Shown: positions 20,071-28,142 of the stretch, piece after piece
How positions within the stretch are numbered: position 1 is the first letter of the stretch
Layout: each line of letters opens with the position of its first letter
NCBI GenBank assembly: GCA_049325095.1
Contig: JBMOPO010000036.1
Location: 1-64,000, forward strand
Reading direction: 5' to 3'
Source of the DNA: JAGPUQ01 sp049325095
Lineage (GTDB): Bacteria; Pseudomonadota; Gammaproteobacteria; Pseudomonadales; Porticoccaceae
Length of the DNA stretch: 64,000 nucleotides
Program-made: the position numbers and the translations under genes
Notes under the pieces: generated by a model
Seen by the model: the letters and a program-made list of their open reading frames with translations, nothing else
What the model was told of the DNA's origin: nothing
The model's database searches: none

Positions 20071-21519
20071 TCAGTCGTCCCCGGCGAGCCGGGCCGCGAC
20101 CAGCTCGTTGACCTGGCGCGGATCGGCCTTGCCGCCCGAAGCCTTCATCACCTGGCCGACGAAGAAGCCGAGCATCCTGGGCCGCTTGGCTTCCGGGGCC
20201 GCCCGGTACTCGGCCACCTGGCGGGCGTTGGCCGCGATCACCTGGTCGACCAGGGCGGCGATGGCGCCGCTGTCCGAGACCTGACGCAGGCCCTGCTGTT
20301 TGATCACAGAGTCGGCGTCGGCGGCGCCGTTCCACAGCGCATCGAATACCTGGCGGGCGATGGCGTTGGAGATGGTGCCGTCGAGCACGCGGCGCAGCAG
20401 GCCGCCGAGCCGCTCGGGATCCACGGGGCACCGGGCGATGCCGAGCTCCTCGCTGTTGAGACGCGCGGCGAGCTCGCCCATCACCCAGTTGGCGGCGAGC
20501 TTGGCATCGCCCGCGGCCCGGGCGGCGGCCTCGAAGTAGTGCGCGGTGGCGGTGTCGGCGGCGAGCTGGCCGGCGTCGTAGGCGGACAGGCCGTACTCGG
20601 CGGCGAAGCGGGCGCGGCGCGCCTCCGGCAGCTCCGGCTGGGTGGTGCGCAGGCGCTCGATCAGCGCGGCGTCGACCAGCAGCGGCAGCAGGTCCGGACA
20701 GGGGAAGTAGCGGTAGTCGTTGGCCTCTTCCTTGCTGCGCATGGCGCGGGCGGTGTCGGTCTCGCCGTCGTAGAGGCGCGTTTCCTGGACGATGCGGCCG
20801 CCGTCCTCGAGCACGCCGATCTGGCGCGCCACCTCCCTGTGGATGGCGCGCTCCATGAAGCGGAAGGAGTTGAGGTTCTTGGTCTCGGTGCGGGTGCCCA
20901 GGGGCGCGCCGGGGCGGCGCACCGAGATGTTGACGTCGAAGCGCATCGAGCCCTGGGACAGGTCGCCGTCGCTGATGCCGAGCGCGGTGACCAGGGCGTG
21001 CAGCTTGCGGGCGAAGGCCACCGCCTCCGCGGCGCTGCGCAGGTCCGGCTCGGTGACGATCTCGATCAGCGGCGTGCCGGCGCGGTTGAGGTCGATGCCG
21101 GAGAGGCCGTGGAAGTCCTCGTGCAGCGACTTGCCGGCGTCCTCCTCCAGGTGGGCGTGATGGATGCGCACCCGCTTGCTGCTGCCGTCGGCGAGCTCGA
21201 TGTCGAGGTGGCCGGGGCCCACGATGGGCCGCGCGAGCTGGGTGATCTGGTAGCCCTTGGGCAGGTCCGGATAAAAGTAGTTCTTGCGCTCGAACACGGA
21301 TACCGGGTTGATCTCGGCGTGCACCGCCAGGCCGAAGCGGATCGCCATCTCCACCGCCGCGCGGTTGAGCACCGGCAGGGTGCCGGGCAGCGCCAGGTCG
21401 ATGGCGCAGGCCTGGGTGTTGGGCGCGGCGCCGAAGGCGGTGGCGGCGCCGGAGAACAGCTTGCTGCGGGTGGCGAGCTGGAGATGGACCTCCAAGCCGA
21501 TGACGGTCTCCCAGTTCAT
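20071..21519 (-). CDS. gatB: Asp-tRNA(Asn)/Glu-tRNA(Gln) amidotransferase subunit B
   Basis: Kinase/transamidase subunit that activates misacylated Glu-tRNA(Gln) or Asp-tRNA(Asn) and amidates it with ammonia delivered from GatA. The 482-residue protein starts WETVIGLEVHLQLATRSKLFSG, with the metal/ATP site typical of the cradle domain, NYFYPDLPKGYQI, and a C-terminal YqeY-like tail. ATG 21519 overlaps the gatA stop by 4 bases. Confidence 0.97.
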   Translation of the reverse strand: MNWETVIGLEVHLQLATRSKLFSGAATAFGAAPNTQACAIDLALPGTLPVLNRAAVEMAIRFGLAVHAEINPVSVFERKNYFYPDLPKGYQITQLARPIVGPGHLDIELADGSSKRVRIHHAHLEEDAGKSLHEDFHGLSGIDLNRAGTPLIEIVTEPDLRSAAEAVAFARKLHALVTALGISDGDLSQGSMRFDVNISVRRPGAPLGTRTETKNLNSFRFMERAIHREVARQIGVLEDGGRIVQETRLYDGETDTARAMRSKEEANDYRYFPCPDLLPLLVDAALIERLRTTQPELPEARRARFAAEYGLSAYDAGQLAADTATAHYFEAAARAAGDAKLAANWVMGELAARLNSEELGIARCPVDPERLGGLLRRVLDGTISNAIARQVFDALWNGAADADSVIKQQGLRQVSDSGAIAALVDQVIAANARQVAEYRAAPEAKRPRMLGFFVGQVMKASGGKADPRQVNELVAARLAGDD

Positions 21520-22982
21520 GCCGCCGCCTCCGCGAGCGCCGGCGGCGCCCGCCGGTGCCAGTCGGTCGCCTGCTGGAAGCGGTGGGCGGCGGCGAGCATG
21601 CGCGCCTCATCGAAATGGTTGCCGATGATCTGCAGGCCCACCGGTTTGCCGTCCACCAGGCCGCAGGGCACCGACAGCGCCGGCAGGCCGGCGAGATTGG
21701 CGGCGATGGTGTAGATATCCTCCAGGTACATGGCCACCGGATCGCCGCCCTTGGCGCCCAGGGCGAACGCCGGGTTGGGGCAGGTGGGGCCCAGGATCAG
21801 GTCGACCTCGGCGAAGGCGTCGAGGAAGTCCTGGCGGATCAGCCGCCGCACCCGCTGCGCCTGCTCGTAGTAGGCGTCGTAATAGCCGGCCGACAGGCAG
21901 TAGGTGCCGACCAGGATGCGGCGCCTGACCTCGGCGCCGAAGCCCTCGGCGCGGGTGCGCATGAACAGGTCGCGCAGGTCCCGCGGATTGGCGCAGCGGT
22001 AGCCGTAGCGCACGCCGTCGAAGCGCGCCAGGTTGGCCGAGGCCTCGGCCGGCGCGATCACATAGTAGGCGGGCACCGCGAGCTGGGAATGGGGCAGGCG
22101 GATGTCGGCCAGGCGCGCGCCCTGGCGCTCCAGTTCCGCCAGTGCCGCGCGCACCGCCGCGGCCGTGCCCGGGTGGAGGCCGGCATCGAAATACTCCGCC
22201 GGCACCCCGATGCGCAGGCCTTCCAGGGGCTGCTCGAGCGCAGCCCGGTAGTCCGGCGCCGGCCGGTCGAGGCAGGTGGAATCGCGCGGATCGAAGCCGG
22301 CCATGGCCTGCAACAGGAGCGCCACGTCCTCGGCGCTGCGCGCCATGGGCCCGGCCTGATCGAGGCTGGAGGCGAAGGCGATCATACCCCAGCGCGACAC
22401 CCGCCCGTAGGTGGGCTTGAGGCCGGTGATGCCGCACAGCGCCGCCGGCTGGCGGATCGAGCCGCCGGTGTCGGTGGCCGTGGCGCCCGGCACCAGGCGC
22501 GCGGCCACCGCGGCGGCCGAACCGCCCGACGAACCGCCGGGCACGCAGCCGGGATCCCAGGGATTGCGCACCGGACCGTAATAACTGGTCTCGTTGGAGG
22601 AGCCCATGGCGAACTCGTCCATGTTGGTCTTGCCCAGGGTCACGGCGCCGGCCGCCGCCAGCCGCTCGACCACGGTGGCGTCGTAGGGGGCGATGAAATT
22701 GTCCAGCATGCGCGAGCCGCAACTGGTGCGCAGCCCGCGGGTGCAGAAGATGTCCTTGTGGGCGATCGGCACCCCGCACAGCGCCGGCGCATCGCCGGCG
22801 GCGAGGCGGGCGTCGGCGGCCGCGGCCCGGGCCAGGGCGCCGGCTTCGTCGAGGGTGATGAACGCGTTGTAGACCGGATTGGCCGCGGCGATCCGCGCCA
22901 GCAGATGGCGGGTCAGCTCGACGCTGGAAAACTCGCGGCGCGCTAGGCCGCGACATAGCTGGGCGAGGGTCAGGTCATGCAT
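21516..22982 (-). CDS. gatA: Asp-tRNA(Asn)/Glu-tRNA(Gln) amidotransferase subunit A
   Basis: Amidase-signature subunit that frees ammonia from glutamine for GatB. The 488-residue protein shows the Ser-cisSer-Lys triad: Lys76 (PIAHKDIF), Ser151 in the GGSSGGS block and nucleophile Ser175 in DTGGSIRQPA, almost the numbering of characterised GatA proteins. ATG 22982 starts the normal N-terminus HDLTLAQLCRGL; the frame is open further upstream but that sequence is not family-like. It lies 55 bases after gatC and overlaps gatB by 4 bases. Confidence 0.97.
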   Translation of the reverse strand: MHDLTLAQLCRGLARREFSSVELTRHLLARIAAANPVYNAFITLDEAGALARAAAADARLAAGDAPALCGVPIAHKDIFCTRGLRTSCGSRMLDNFIAPYDATVVERLAAAGAVTLGKTNMDEFAMGSSNETSYYGPVRNPWDPGCVPGGSSGGSAAAVAARLVPGATATDTGGSIRQPAALCGITGLKPTYGRVSRWGMIAFASSLDQAGPMARSAEDVALLLQAMAGFDPRDSTCLDRPAPDYRAALEQPLEGLRIGVPAEYFDAGLHPGTAAAVRAALAELERQGARLADIRLPHSQLAVPAYYVIAPAEASANLARFDGVRYGYRCANPRDLRDLFMRTRAEGFGAEVRRRILVGTYCLSAGYYDAYYEQAQRVRRLIRQDFLDAFAEVDLILGPTCPNPAFALGAKGGDPVAMYLEDIYTIAANLAGLPALSVPCGLVDGKPVGLQIIGNHFDEARMLAAAHRFQQATDWHRRAPPALAEAAA

Positions 22983-23037
22983 GCCACTGTGTCCGTGCCG
23001 GGCGCCCGCCGCCGTAACCGGCCGGGGGACCGCGCCC

Positions 23038-23325
23038 TCATTCGATGACTCTGGGAACCAGATAGAGACCGGCTTCCACCGCCGGTGCGATGGCCTGCAG
23101 CGCCTCGCGGTCGACCGCTTCCTCGACCAGGTCCTCGCGCAGCCGTTGGGTGGCATCGAGCGGATGCGCCAAGGGCGCGACGCCCGCGGTGTCGGCCGCG
23201 CGCAACTGATCGATCAGTTCCAGCACTCGGTTGATGCCGGCCGCGGTGTCGGCCGCGGTGTCCTCGGTGAGGTCGATGCGTGCCAGAAAGCACAGTTTTT
23301 CGATATCGGCCCGCTGGATCGCCAT
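23038..23325 (-). CDS. gatC: Asp-tRNA(Asn)/Glu-tRNA(Gln) amidotransferase subunit C
   Basis: The 95-residue belt subunit that holds GatA and GatB together. It shows the family lead MAIQRADIEKLCFLARIDL and the C-terminal LREDLVEEAVDREALQ. ATG 23325 is chosen over an open frame extending to 23466 because the extra residues would fall in the divergent promoter region with mreB and have no family match. It is the first gene of the gatCAB operon, facing away from mreB, as in Pseudomonas. Confidence 0.95.
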   Translation of the reverse strand: MAIQRADIEKLCFLARIDLTEDTAADTAAGINRVLELIDQLRAADTAGVAPLAHPLDATQRLREDLVEEAVDREALQAIAPAVEAGLYLVPRVIE

Positions 23326-23501
23326 GCTATAGTTTCGGCCTGTTTCGGGAGGGGCTCCGGGAACCGCGAAAGGGTACCACGGACGGCCGCCTCGCTGAAT
23401 CCCGGGGGCGGCGCCCGGCCGCACCGGCGGGTCGTCCGCGGTGCCCATCGCCACGCCCCAGGGCACCGGACCCGAACGAGACCAGGAATCACTTTATCCT
23501 T

Positions 23502-24536
23502 ATGATCAAACGCTTGCGGGGCTTGTTCTCGAACGATCTGTCGATCGATCTGGGAACCGCCAATACCCTGATCTATATCGAAAACAAGGGCATCGTGCTC
23601 AACGAGCCCTCGGTGGTGGCGATCCGCCATCACCACGGCCAGAAATCGGTCGAGGCGGTCGGCACCGAGGCCAAGCGGATGCTGGGCCGCACCCCGGGCA
23701 ACATCACCGCCATCCGCCCGCTCAAGGACGGGGTGATCGCCGACTTCCAGGTCACCGAGAAGATGCTCCAGTACTTCATCAAGAAGGTGCATTCGCACAG
23801 CTTCATCCCGCCCAGCCCGCGGGTGCTGGTGTCGGTGCCCTGCGTCGCCACCGAGGTCGAGAAGCGCGCCATCCGCGAATCCGCCGAGCGCGCCGGGGCG
23901 CGCGAGGTGTTCCTGATCGAGGAGCCGATGGCGGCGGCGATCGGCGCCGGCATGCCGGTCCATGAAGCCTGCGGCTCCATGGTGGTGGATATCGGCGGCG
24001 GCACCACGGAGGTCGCGATCCTGTCGCTCAACGGCGTGGTGTTCTCCGATTCCGTGCGGGTCGGGGGCGACCGCTTCGACGAGGCGATCATCAATTTCGT
24101 GCGCCGCAAGTACGGCAGCGTGATCGGCGACGCCACCGCCGAGCGCATCAAGATAGAGGTGGGCGGCGCCTACCCGAGCAAGGAGGTGCGCGAGATCGAC
24201 GTGCGCGGCCGCAACCTGGCCGAAGGGGTGCCCAAGAGCTTCACCCTCAACAGCGACGAGATCCTCGAGGCGCTGCAGGAGCCCTTGACCGCCATCATCC
24301 AGGGGGTCAAGCGGGTCCTGGAGCAGTCGCCCCCGGAACTGGCCTCGGACATCGCCGAAACCGGCATCGTGGTGACCGGCGGCGGCGCGCTGCTGCGCGA
24401 TATCGACCTGCTCATCACCCACGAGACCGGCTTGCCGGTGATCATCGCCGAGGACCCGCTCACCTGTGTCGCGCGGGGCGGGGGCAAGGCGCTGCAGATG
24501 ATGGACAAGCGCCGGCTCGATGTCCTGATGACCTGA
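23502..24536 (+). CDS. mreB: rod shape-determining protein MreB
   Basis: Bacterial actin that forms membrane-associated filaments and directs lateral wall synthesis. The 344-residue protein has the N-terminal amphipathic lead MIKRLRGLFSNDLSIDLGTAN with phosphate loop 1, the second loop VVDIGGGTTEVAI near residue 160, and the adenosine motif VVTGGGALLRDID near 288. An open frame upstream to 23280 runs into gatC on the other strand and is rejected. It heads an mreBCD-maf-rng transcription unit and diverges from gatC across 176 bases. Confidence 0.97.
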   Translation: MIKRLRGLFSNDLSIDLGTANTLIYIENKGIVLNEPSVVAIRHHHGQKSVEAVGTEAKRMLGRTPGNITAIRPLKDGVIADFQVTEKMLQYFIKKVHSHSFIPPSPRVLVSVPCVATEVEKRAIRESAERAGAREVFLIEEPMAAAIGAGMPVHEACGSMVVDIGGGTTEVAILSLNGVVFSDSVRVGGDRFDEAIINFVRRKYGSVIGDATAERIKIEVGGAYPSKEVREIDVRGRNLAEGVPKSFTLNSDEILEALQEPLTAIIQGVKRVLEQSPPELASDIAETGIVVTGGGALLRDIDLLITHETGLPVIIAEDPLTCVARGGGKALQMMDKRRLDVLMT

Positions 24537-24582
24537 GGCACGGCCGGGAGCTCCCGCTCCGGGCGTGCGGCGCCGGCTGCCG

Positions 24583-25452
24583 ATGGCACAGAGGATCTTT
24601 ACCAGGAAGATGTCGGCGCCCCGCATGCTGCTGCTGGTGCTGCTGGCCATCGCCCTGATGCTGATCGATCGCTACACCACCTGGCTGGACCCGGCGCGCG
24701 CCTGGTCGGAGGGCGCCGCCCACCGCCTGGTGTCGTTCGGCAATGCCGCCGGCCGCGCCGCCGACTGGGGCCGGGCCCACCTTGCCGGGCCCGGCGATCT
24801 GGCCATGGAAAACCGGCAGTTGCGCGCCGAGATCCTGGTCCTGCAGGGCCAACTGCAACAACTGGCGGAACTCAGCGCCGAGAACGCCCAACTGCGCGCC
24901 CTGCTCGAGGCCCGGGCGCGCGCCAAGCATCGCCTGTTGATGGCCGAGCTGATCGGCGTCTCGCCCGACCCGATGCGCCACGCGATCCGCATCGACCGGG
25001 GCAGCCGGGACGGCGTGTTTGCGGGACAGCCGGTGATCGATGCCACCGGCCTCATGGGCCAGGTCGTCGCAGTCTGGGAGGCGCGCGCCGAGGTGCTGCT
25101 GATCAGCGACGAGCGCCACGCGGTACCCGTGGTGGTGCCGGGCACCGAGGTGCGCGCCATCGCCGAGGGCACCGGCGATTACCGGCGGCTGCGACTGCGC
25201 CATGTCCACCCCACCCTGGAGGTGAAAAACGGCGATCTGCTGGTGACCTCCGGGCTCGGCGAGCGCTTTCCCCCGGGCTATGCCGTGGGCCGGGTGAGCG
25301 ACATCTCCCAGGAGCGCGGCCAGGCCTTCGTGGAGGTCTCGGTGACGCCCCAAGCGCGCCTGGATCGCAGTCGGCATCTGCTCCTGGTGTTCCCGGAGGC
25401 GGCACCGGCGGCGGGCGCCCCCGGACCTGGCGGCGGGACCGGCGGCGACTGA
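24583..25452 (+). CDS. mreC: rod shape-determining protein MreC
   Basis: Bitopic inner-membrane protein linking MreB to the periplasmic wall machinery. It shows a short basic lead, a membrane segment (MLLLVLLAIALMLIDRY, about residues 15-31), a coiled coil rich in Leu and Gln (about 75-115, NRQLRAEILVLQGQLQQ), and the two beta-barrel domains with GLMGQV and DLLVTSGLGERFPPG. The C-terminus is Pro/Gly-rich. ATG 24583 gives 289 residues; an in-frame GTG at 24565 adds six residues and cannot be excluded, as neither has a clear ribosome site. Confidence 0.93.
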   Translation: MAQRIFTRKMSAPRMLLLVLLAIALMLIDRYTTWLDPARAWSEGAAHRLVSFGNAAGRAADWGRAHLAGPGDLAMENRQLRAEILVLQGQLQQLAELSAENAQLRALLEARARAKHRLLMAELIGVSPDPMRHAIRIDRGSRDGVFAGQPVIDATGLMGQVVAVWEARAEVLLISDERHAVPVVVPGTEVRAIAEGTGDYRRLRLRHVHPTLEVKNGDLLVTSGLGERFPPGYAVGRVSDISQERGQAFVEVSVTPQARLDRSRHLLLVFPEAAPAAGAPGPGGGTGGD

Positions 25453-25456
25453 GCCC

Positions 25457-25915
25457 ATGCTGCGGATCGCGCTCAGCCTGTTCGTCGCCTTCGCCCTGAC
25501 CCTGGATGGGGTCCGCTCGGACTGGCAGTTTTTCGCGCCGCCGTTGGTACTCCTGGTCACCCTCTACTGGGTGCTGTTCGGCCCCCCGGGCTGCGGCCTC
25601 GGCTTCGCCTTCCTGGTCGGACTGCTGTGGGATCTGGCCAGCGGCGCCCAGGCCGGCCGGCACGCCCTGGCGTTTTGTGTCACCGCCCACCTCGCGCAAC
25701 TGCTGGAGCACCGGGTGCCGCACTTCACCCTGGTCTATCAGGCGTTGCTGGCCGGCCTGCTGGCCCTCGCCTATCAACTGATCGTGGTCGCGGTGGGGCT
25801 GGCGGTCGAGGGCGAAAGCCTGCGCCTGGCGCAATTCCATTCGGTGTGGGGGGTGCTGCTGCTGTGGCCGCCACTGGTCCTGCTGCTGGGCAGACTCCAT
25901 GACCGCGCCTGGTAA
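25457..25915 (+). CDS. mreD: rod shape-determining protein MreD
   Basis: A 152-residue integral membrane protein with about five hydrophobic segments and the family-typical stretch GLLWDLASGAQAGRHAL in the middle. It belongs to the elongasome with MreC. It begins 4 bases after the mreC stop and its end overlaps the maf start by 17 bases. Confidence 0.92.
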   Translation: MLRIALSLFVAFALTLDGVRSDWQFFAPPLVLLVTLYWVLFGPPGCGLGFAFLVGLLWDLASGAQAGRHALAFCVTAHLAQLLEHRVPHFTLVYQALLAGLLALAYQLIVVAVGLAVEGESLRLAQFHSVWGVLLLWPPLVLLLGRLHDRAW

Positions 25916-26534
25916 CCGGAACCGGCAGCGGGGCAGCGGCGCCCGGGAAGTCGACCTCATCCTGGCCTCGGCCTCGCCGCGCCGTTCCGAATTGCTCCGC
26001 ACCCTGGGCGTATGTTTTCAGGTGGTTGCCGCCGATCTGGATGAAACCCCGCACCCCGGGGAGAGCGGCGCCGCCCATGTGGCGCGCCTGGCGCGCGCCA
26101 AGGCGCAGGCGGTCGCCCGGGCGACCGGCACCGGGCTGCCGGTGCTGGGTGCCGATACCACCGTGATCGGCCGCGGCGGGCGGCTGCTGGGCAAGCCCGG
26201 CTCCGCAACCGAGGCCGTCGCCATGCTGCTGGACCTGTCCGGCCGGACCCATGAGGTCTGCACCGCCATAGCCCTGGTCCGGGGAGCGCGCGAAGCCGTC
26301 CTGGTGGTGACCACGGCGGTGACCTTTCGCGAACTGTCGGCCGCCGAGTGCCGCGCCTACTGGCGCAGCGGAGAGCCGGCCGACAAGGCCGGCGGCTACG
26401 CCCTGCAGGGGCTCGGCGGCGTGTTCGTCACCCGCATCGAGGGCAGTTGCTCGGGCGTGATCGGGCTCCCGGTGGCCGAAACCTATACACTGTTGCGGCA
26501 ATTTGACGTCCCCACCGGGTTGACCCAGGCATGA
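25899..26534 (+). CDS. maf: Maf-family nucleoside triphosphate pyrophosphatase (YhdE type)
   Basis: Hydrolyses non-canonical or excess nucleotides (YhdE members act on dTTP and UTP) to monophosphate and pyrophosphate. The 211-residue protein carries the Maf signature LILASASPRRSELL near residue 20, the metal Asp in GADTTVI and the motif DKAGGYALQG. The N-terminal 17 residues before the signature are extra compared with E. coli. It overlaps mreD by 17 bases and rng by 4 (ATGA), the usual mre-maf-rng order. Confidence 0.94.
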   Translation: MTAPGNRNRQRGSGAREVDLILASASPRRSELLRTLGVCFQVVAADLDETPHPGESGAAHVARLARAKAQAVARATGTGLPVLGADTTVIGRGGRLLGKPGSATEAVAMLLDLSGRTHEVCTAIALVRGAREAVLVVTTAVTFRELSAAECRAYWRSGEPADKAGGYALQGLGGVFVTRIEGSCSGVIGLPVAETYTLLRQFDVPTGLTQA

Positions 26535-28012
26535 GCACAGAGGTACTGATCAACATCACCCCCTCGGAAACCCGGGTGGCCCGGGTCGACAACGGCGTGC
26601 TCCAGGAAATCAGCATCGAGCGCGCCCAGAAGCGCGGTCTGGTGGGCAACATCTACAAGGGCCGGGTGGTGCGGGTACTGCCCGGCATGCAGGCCGCGTT
26701 CATCGACATCGGCCGCGACAAGGCGGGCTTCATCCACATCAACGACCTGCGCCCGCGCGGCGAGGAGACCGTCGACCGCTGGGCCAGCGGCGAGCGCGAC
26801 ATCCGCGAGCTGCTGCGCGAGGGCGACCTGCTCGCGGTGCAGGTGCTCAAGGATCCCATCGGCACCAAGGGGCCCCGCCTCACGACCTTTCTGTCGGTCT
26901 CCTCCCGCTACCTGGTGTTCATGCCCAAGACCGACCATATCGGGGTTTCGCAGCGCATCGAGGACGAAACCGAACGCGAGCGCCTGCGCCAGGAACTGCT
27001 CGCCGCCATCGCCACCCAGGAACCGGTCGAGGAGCCCAGCGGCTACATCATCCGCACCCTGGCCGAGGGCATCACCCGCGAGGAGATGAGCGCGGAGATC
27101 GCCTTCCTGCACCGCCTGTGGGCCTACATCAAGGACAAGATCGCCACCAGCGACGCGGTCGGCCGTCTCTATGAGGATTTGCCGCTGACCCTGCGCACCC
27201 TGCGCGATCTGGATCCGGGCGCCATCGACCGCATCCGGGTCGACTCCGAGGAGGTGTTCGAGCTGCTGCACCGGTTCACCGAGTACTTCAGCTCGGACAT
27301 CCACGGCATGATCGACCTCTACCGCGGCGAGCGACCGCTGTTCTCGCTGTATGGCGTAGAGGACGAAATCTCGCGCGCCCTGGAGCGCCGGGTGGATCTC
27401 AAGTCCGGCGGCTACCTGGTGTTCGACCAGAACGAGGCGATGACCACCATCGACGTCAACACCGGTTCCTACACCGGCCGCCACAACCTCGAACAGACCA
27501 TCTTCAAGACCAACATCGAAGCCGCCGGCGCCATCGCCCGGCAGATCCGGCTGCGCAACCTGGGGGGGATCATCATCGTCGATTTCATCGACATGCAGGA
27601 TCCCGAGCATCGCCGCCAGGTGCTGCGCGCCTTCGAGAATGCCCTGGCCGGGGACCGCGCCAAGCTGACCATCTCCGGCGTCTCCCAGCTCGGCCTGGTG
27701 GAGCTGACCCGCAAGCGCACCAGCGAGAGCCTGCAACAGCAACTCTGCGAGCCCTGCGGGGTCTGCAAGGGTCGGGGCTACCTGAAATCCGCCGAGACCG
27801 TGACCTTCGAGATCTTTCGCGAAATCCTTCGCGAAGCCCGCACCTACGAGTGCGACAAGATCCTGGTGATGGCCGCGCACAGCGTGATCGACCGCCTGCT
27901 GGCCGAGAATGCGGCCGACGTCGCCGACCTGGAAGCCGGCATCGGGCGGCCGATCGAATTTCGGGTGGAAAATCTCTACAGCCAGGAGCAGTTCGATATC
28001 GTGCCGCTCTGA
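26531..28012 (+). CDS. rng: ribonuclease G
   Basis: Endoribonuclease that matures the 5' end of 16S rRNA and takes part in mRNA decay. The 493-residue protein has the S1 domain from about residue 40 (GNIYKGRVVRVLPGMQAAF), the catalytic metal Asp residues in TTIDVNTGSYTG and IIIVDFIDM, and a zinc-link-like CEPCGVCKG near 412. The short length (no long C-terminal scaffold) marks RNase G and not RNase E. It overlaps maf by 4 bases. Confidence 0.96.
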   Translation: MSTEVLINITPSETRVARVDNGVLQEISIERAQKRGLVGNIYKGRVVRVLPGMQAAFIDIGRDKAGFIHINDLRPRGEETVDRWASGERDIRELLREGDLLAVQVLKDPIGTKGPRLTTFLSVSSRYLVFMPKTDHIGVSQRIEDETERERLRQELLAAIATQEPVEEPSGYIIRTLAEGITREEMSAEIAFLHRLWAYIKDKIATSDAVGRLYEDLPLTLRTLRDLDPGAIDRIRVDSEEVFELLHRFTEYFSSDIHGMIDLYRGERPLFSLYGVEDEISRALERRVDLKSGGYLVFDQNEAMTTIDVNTGSYTGRHNLEQTIFKTNIEAAGAIARQIRLRNLGGIIIVDFIDMQDPEHRRQVLRAFENALAGDRAKLTISGVSQLGLVELTRKRTSESLQQQLCEPCGVCKGRGYLKSAETVTFEIFREILREARTYECDKILVMAAHSVIDRLLAENAADVADLEAGIGRPIEFRVENLYSQEQFDIVPL

Positions 28013-28088
28013 CCGGCGCCGGCCCGGGTACCGGCGGCCGGACCGGCAACTCCGGGGCGCCCGGCAATCGGCGAGCGAGGCCTTACCC

Positions 28089-28142
28089 ATGACCCAGACG
28101 GCTGCCAAGGCGGTCGCCACCGAGCCATGCCCCCGGCCATGA
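28089..28142 (+). other. possible 17-codon leader frame upstream of yhdP
   Basis: A short frame from ATG 28089 behind a GAGG site (about 28076-28079) encodes MTQTAAKAVATEPCPRP and stops at 28142, so it overlaps both candidate yhdP starts (28127 and 28139). It could couple translation into yhdP, but frames this small are common by chance. Confidence 0.2.
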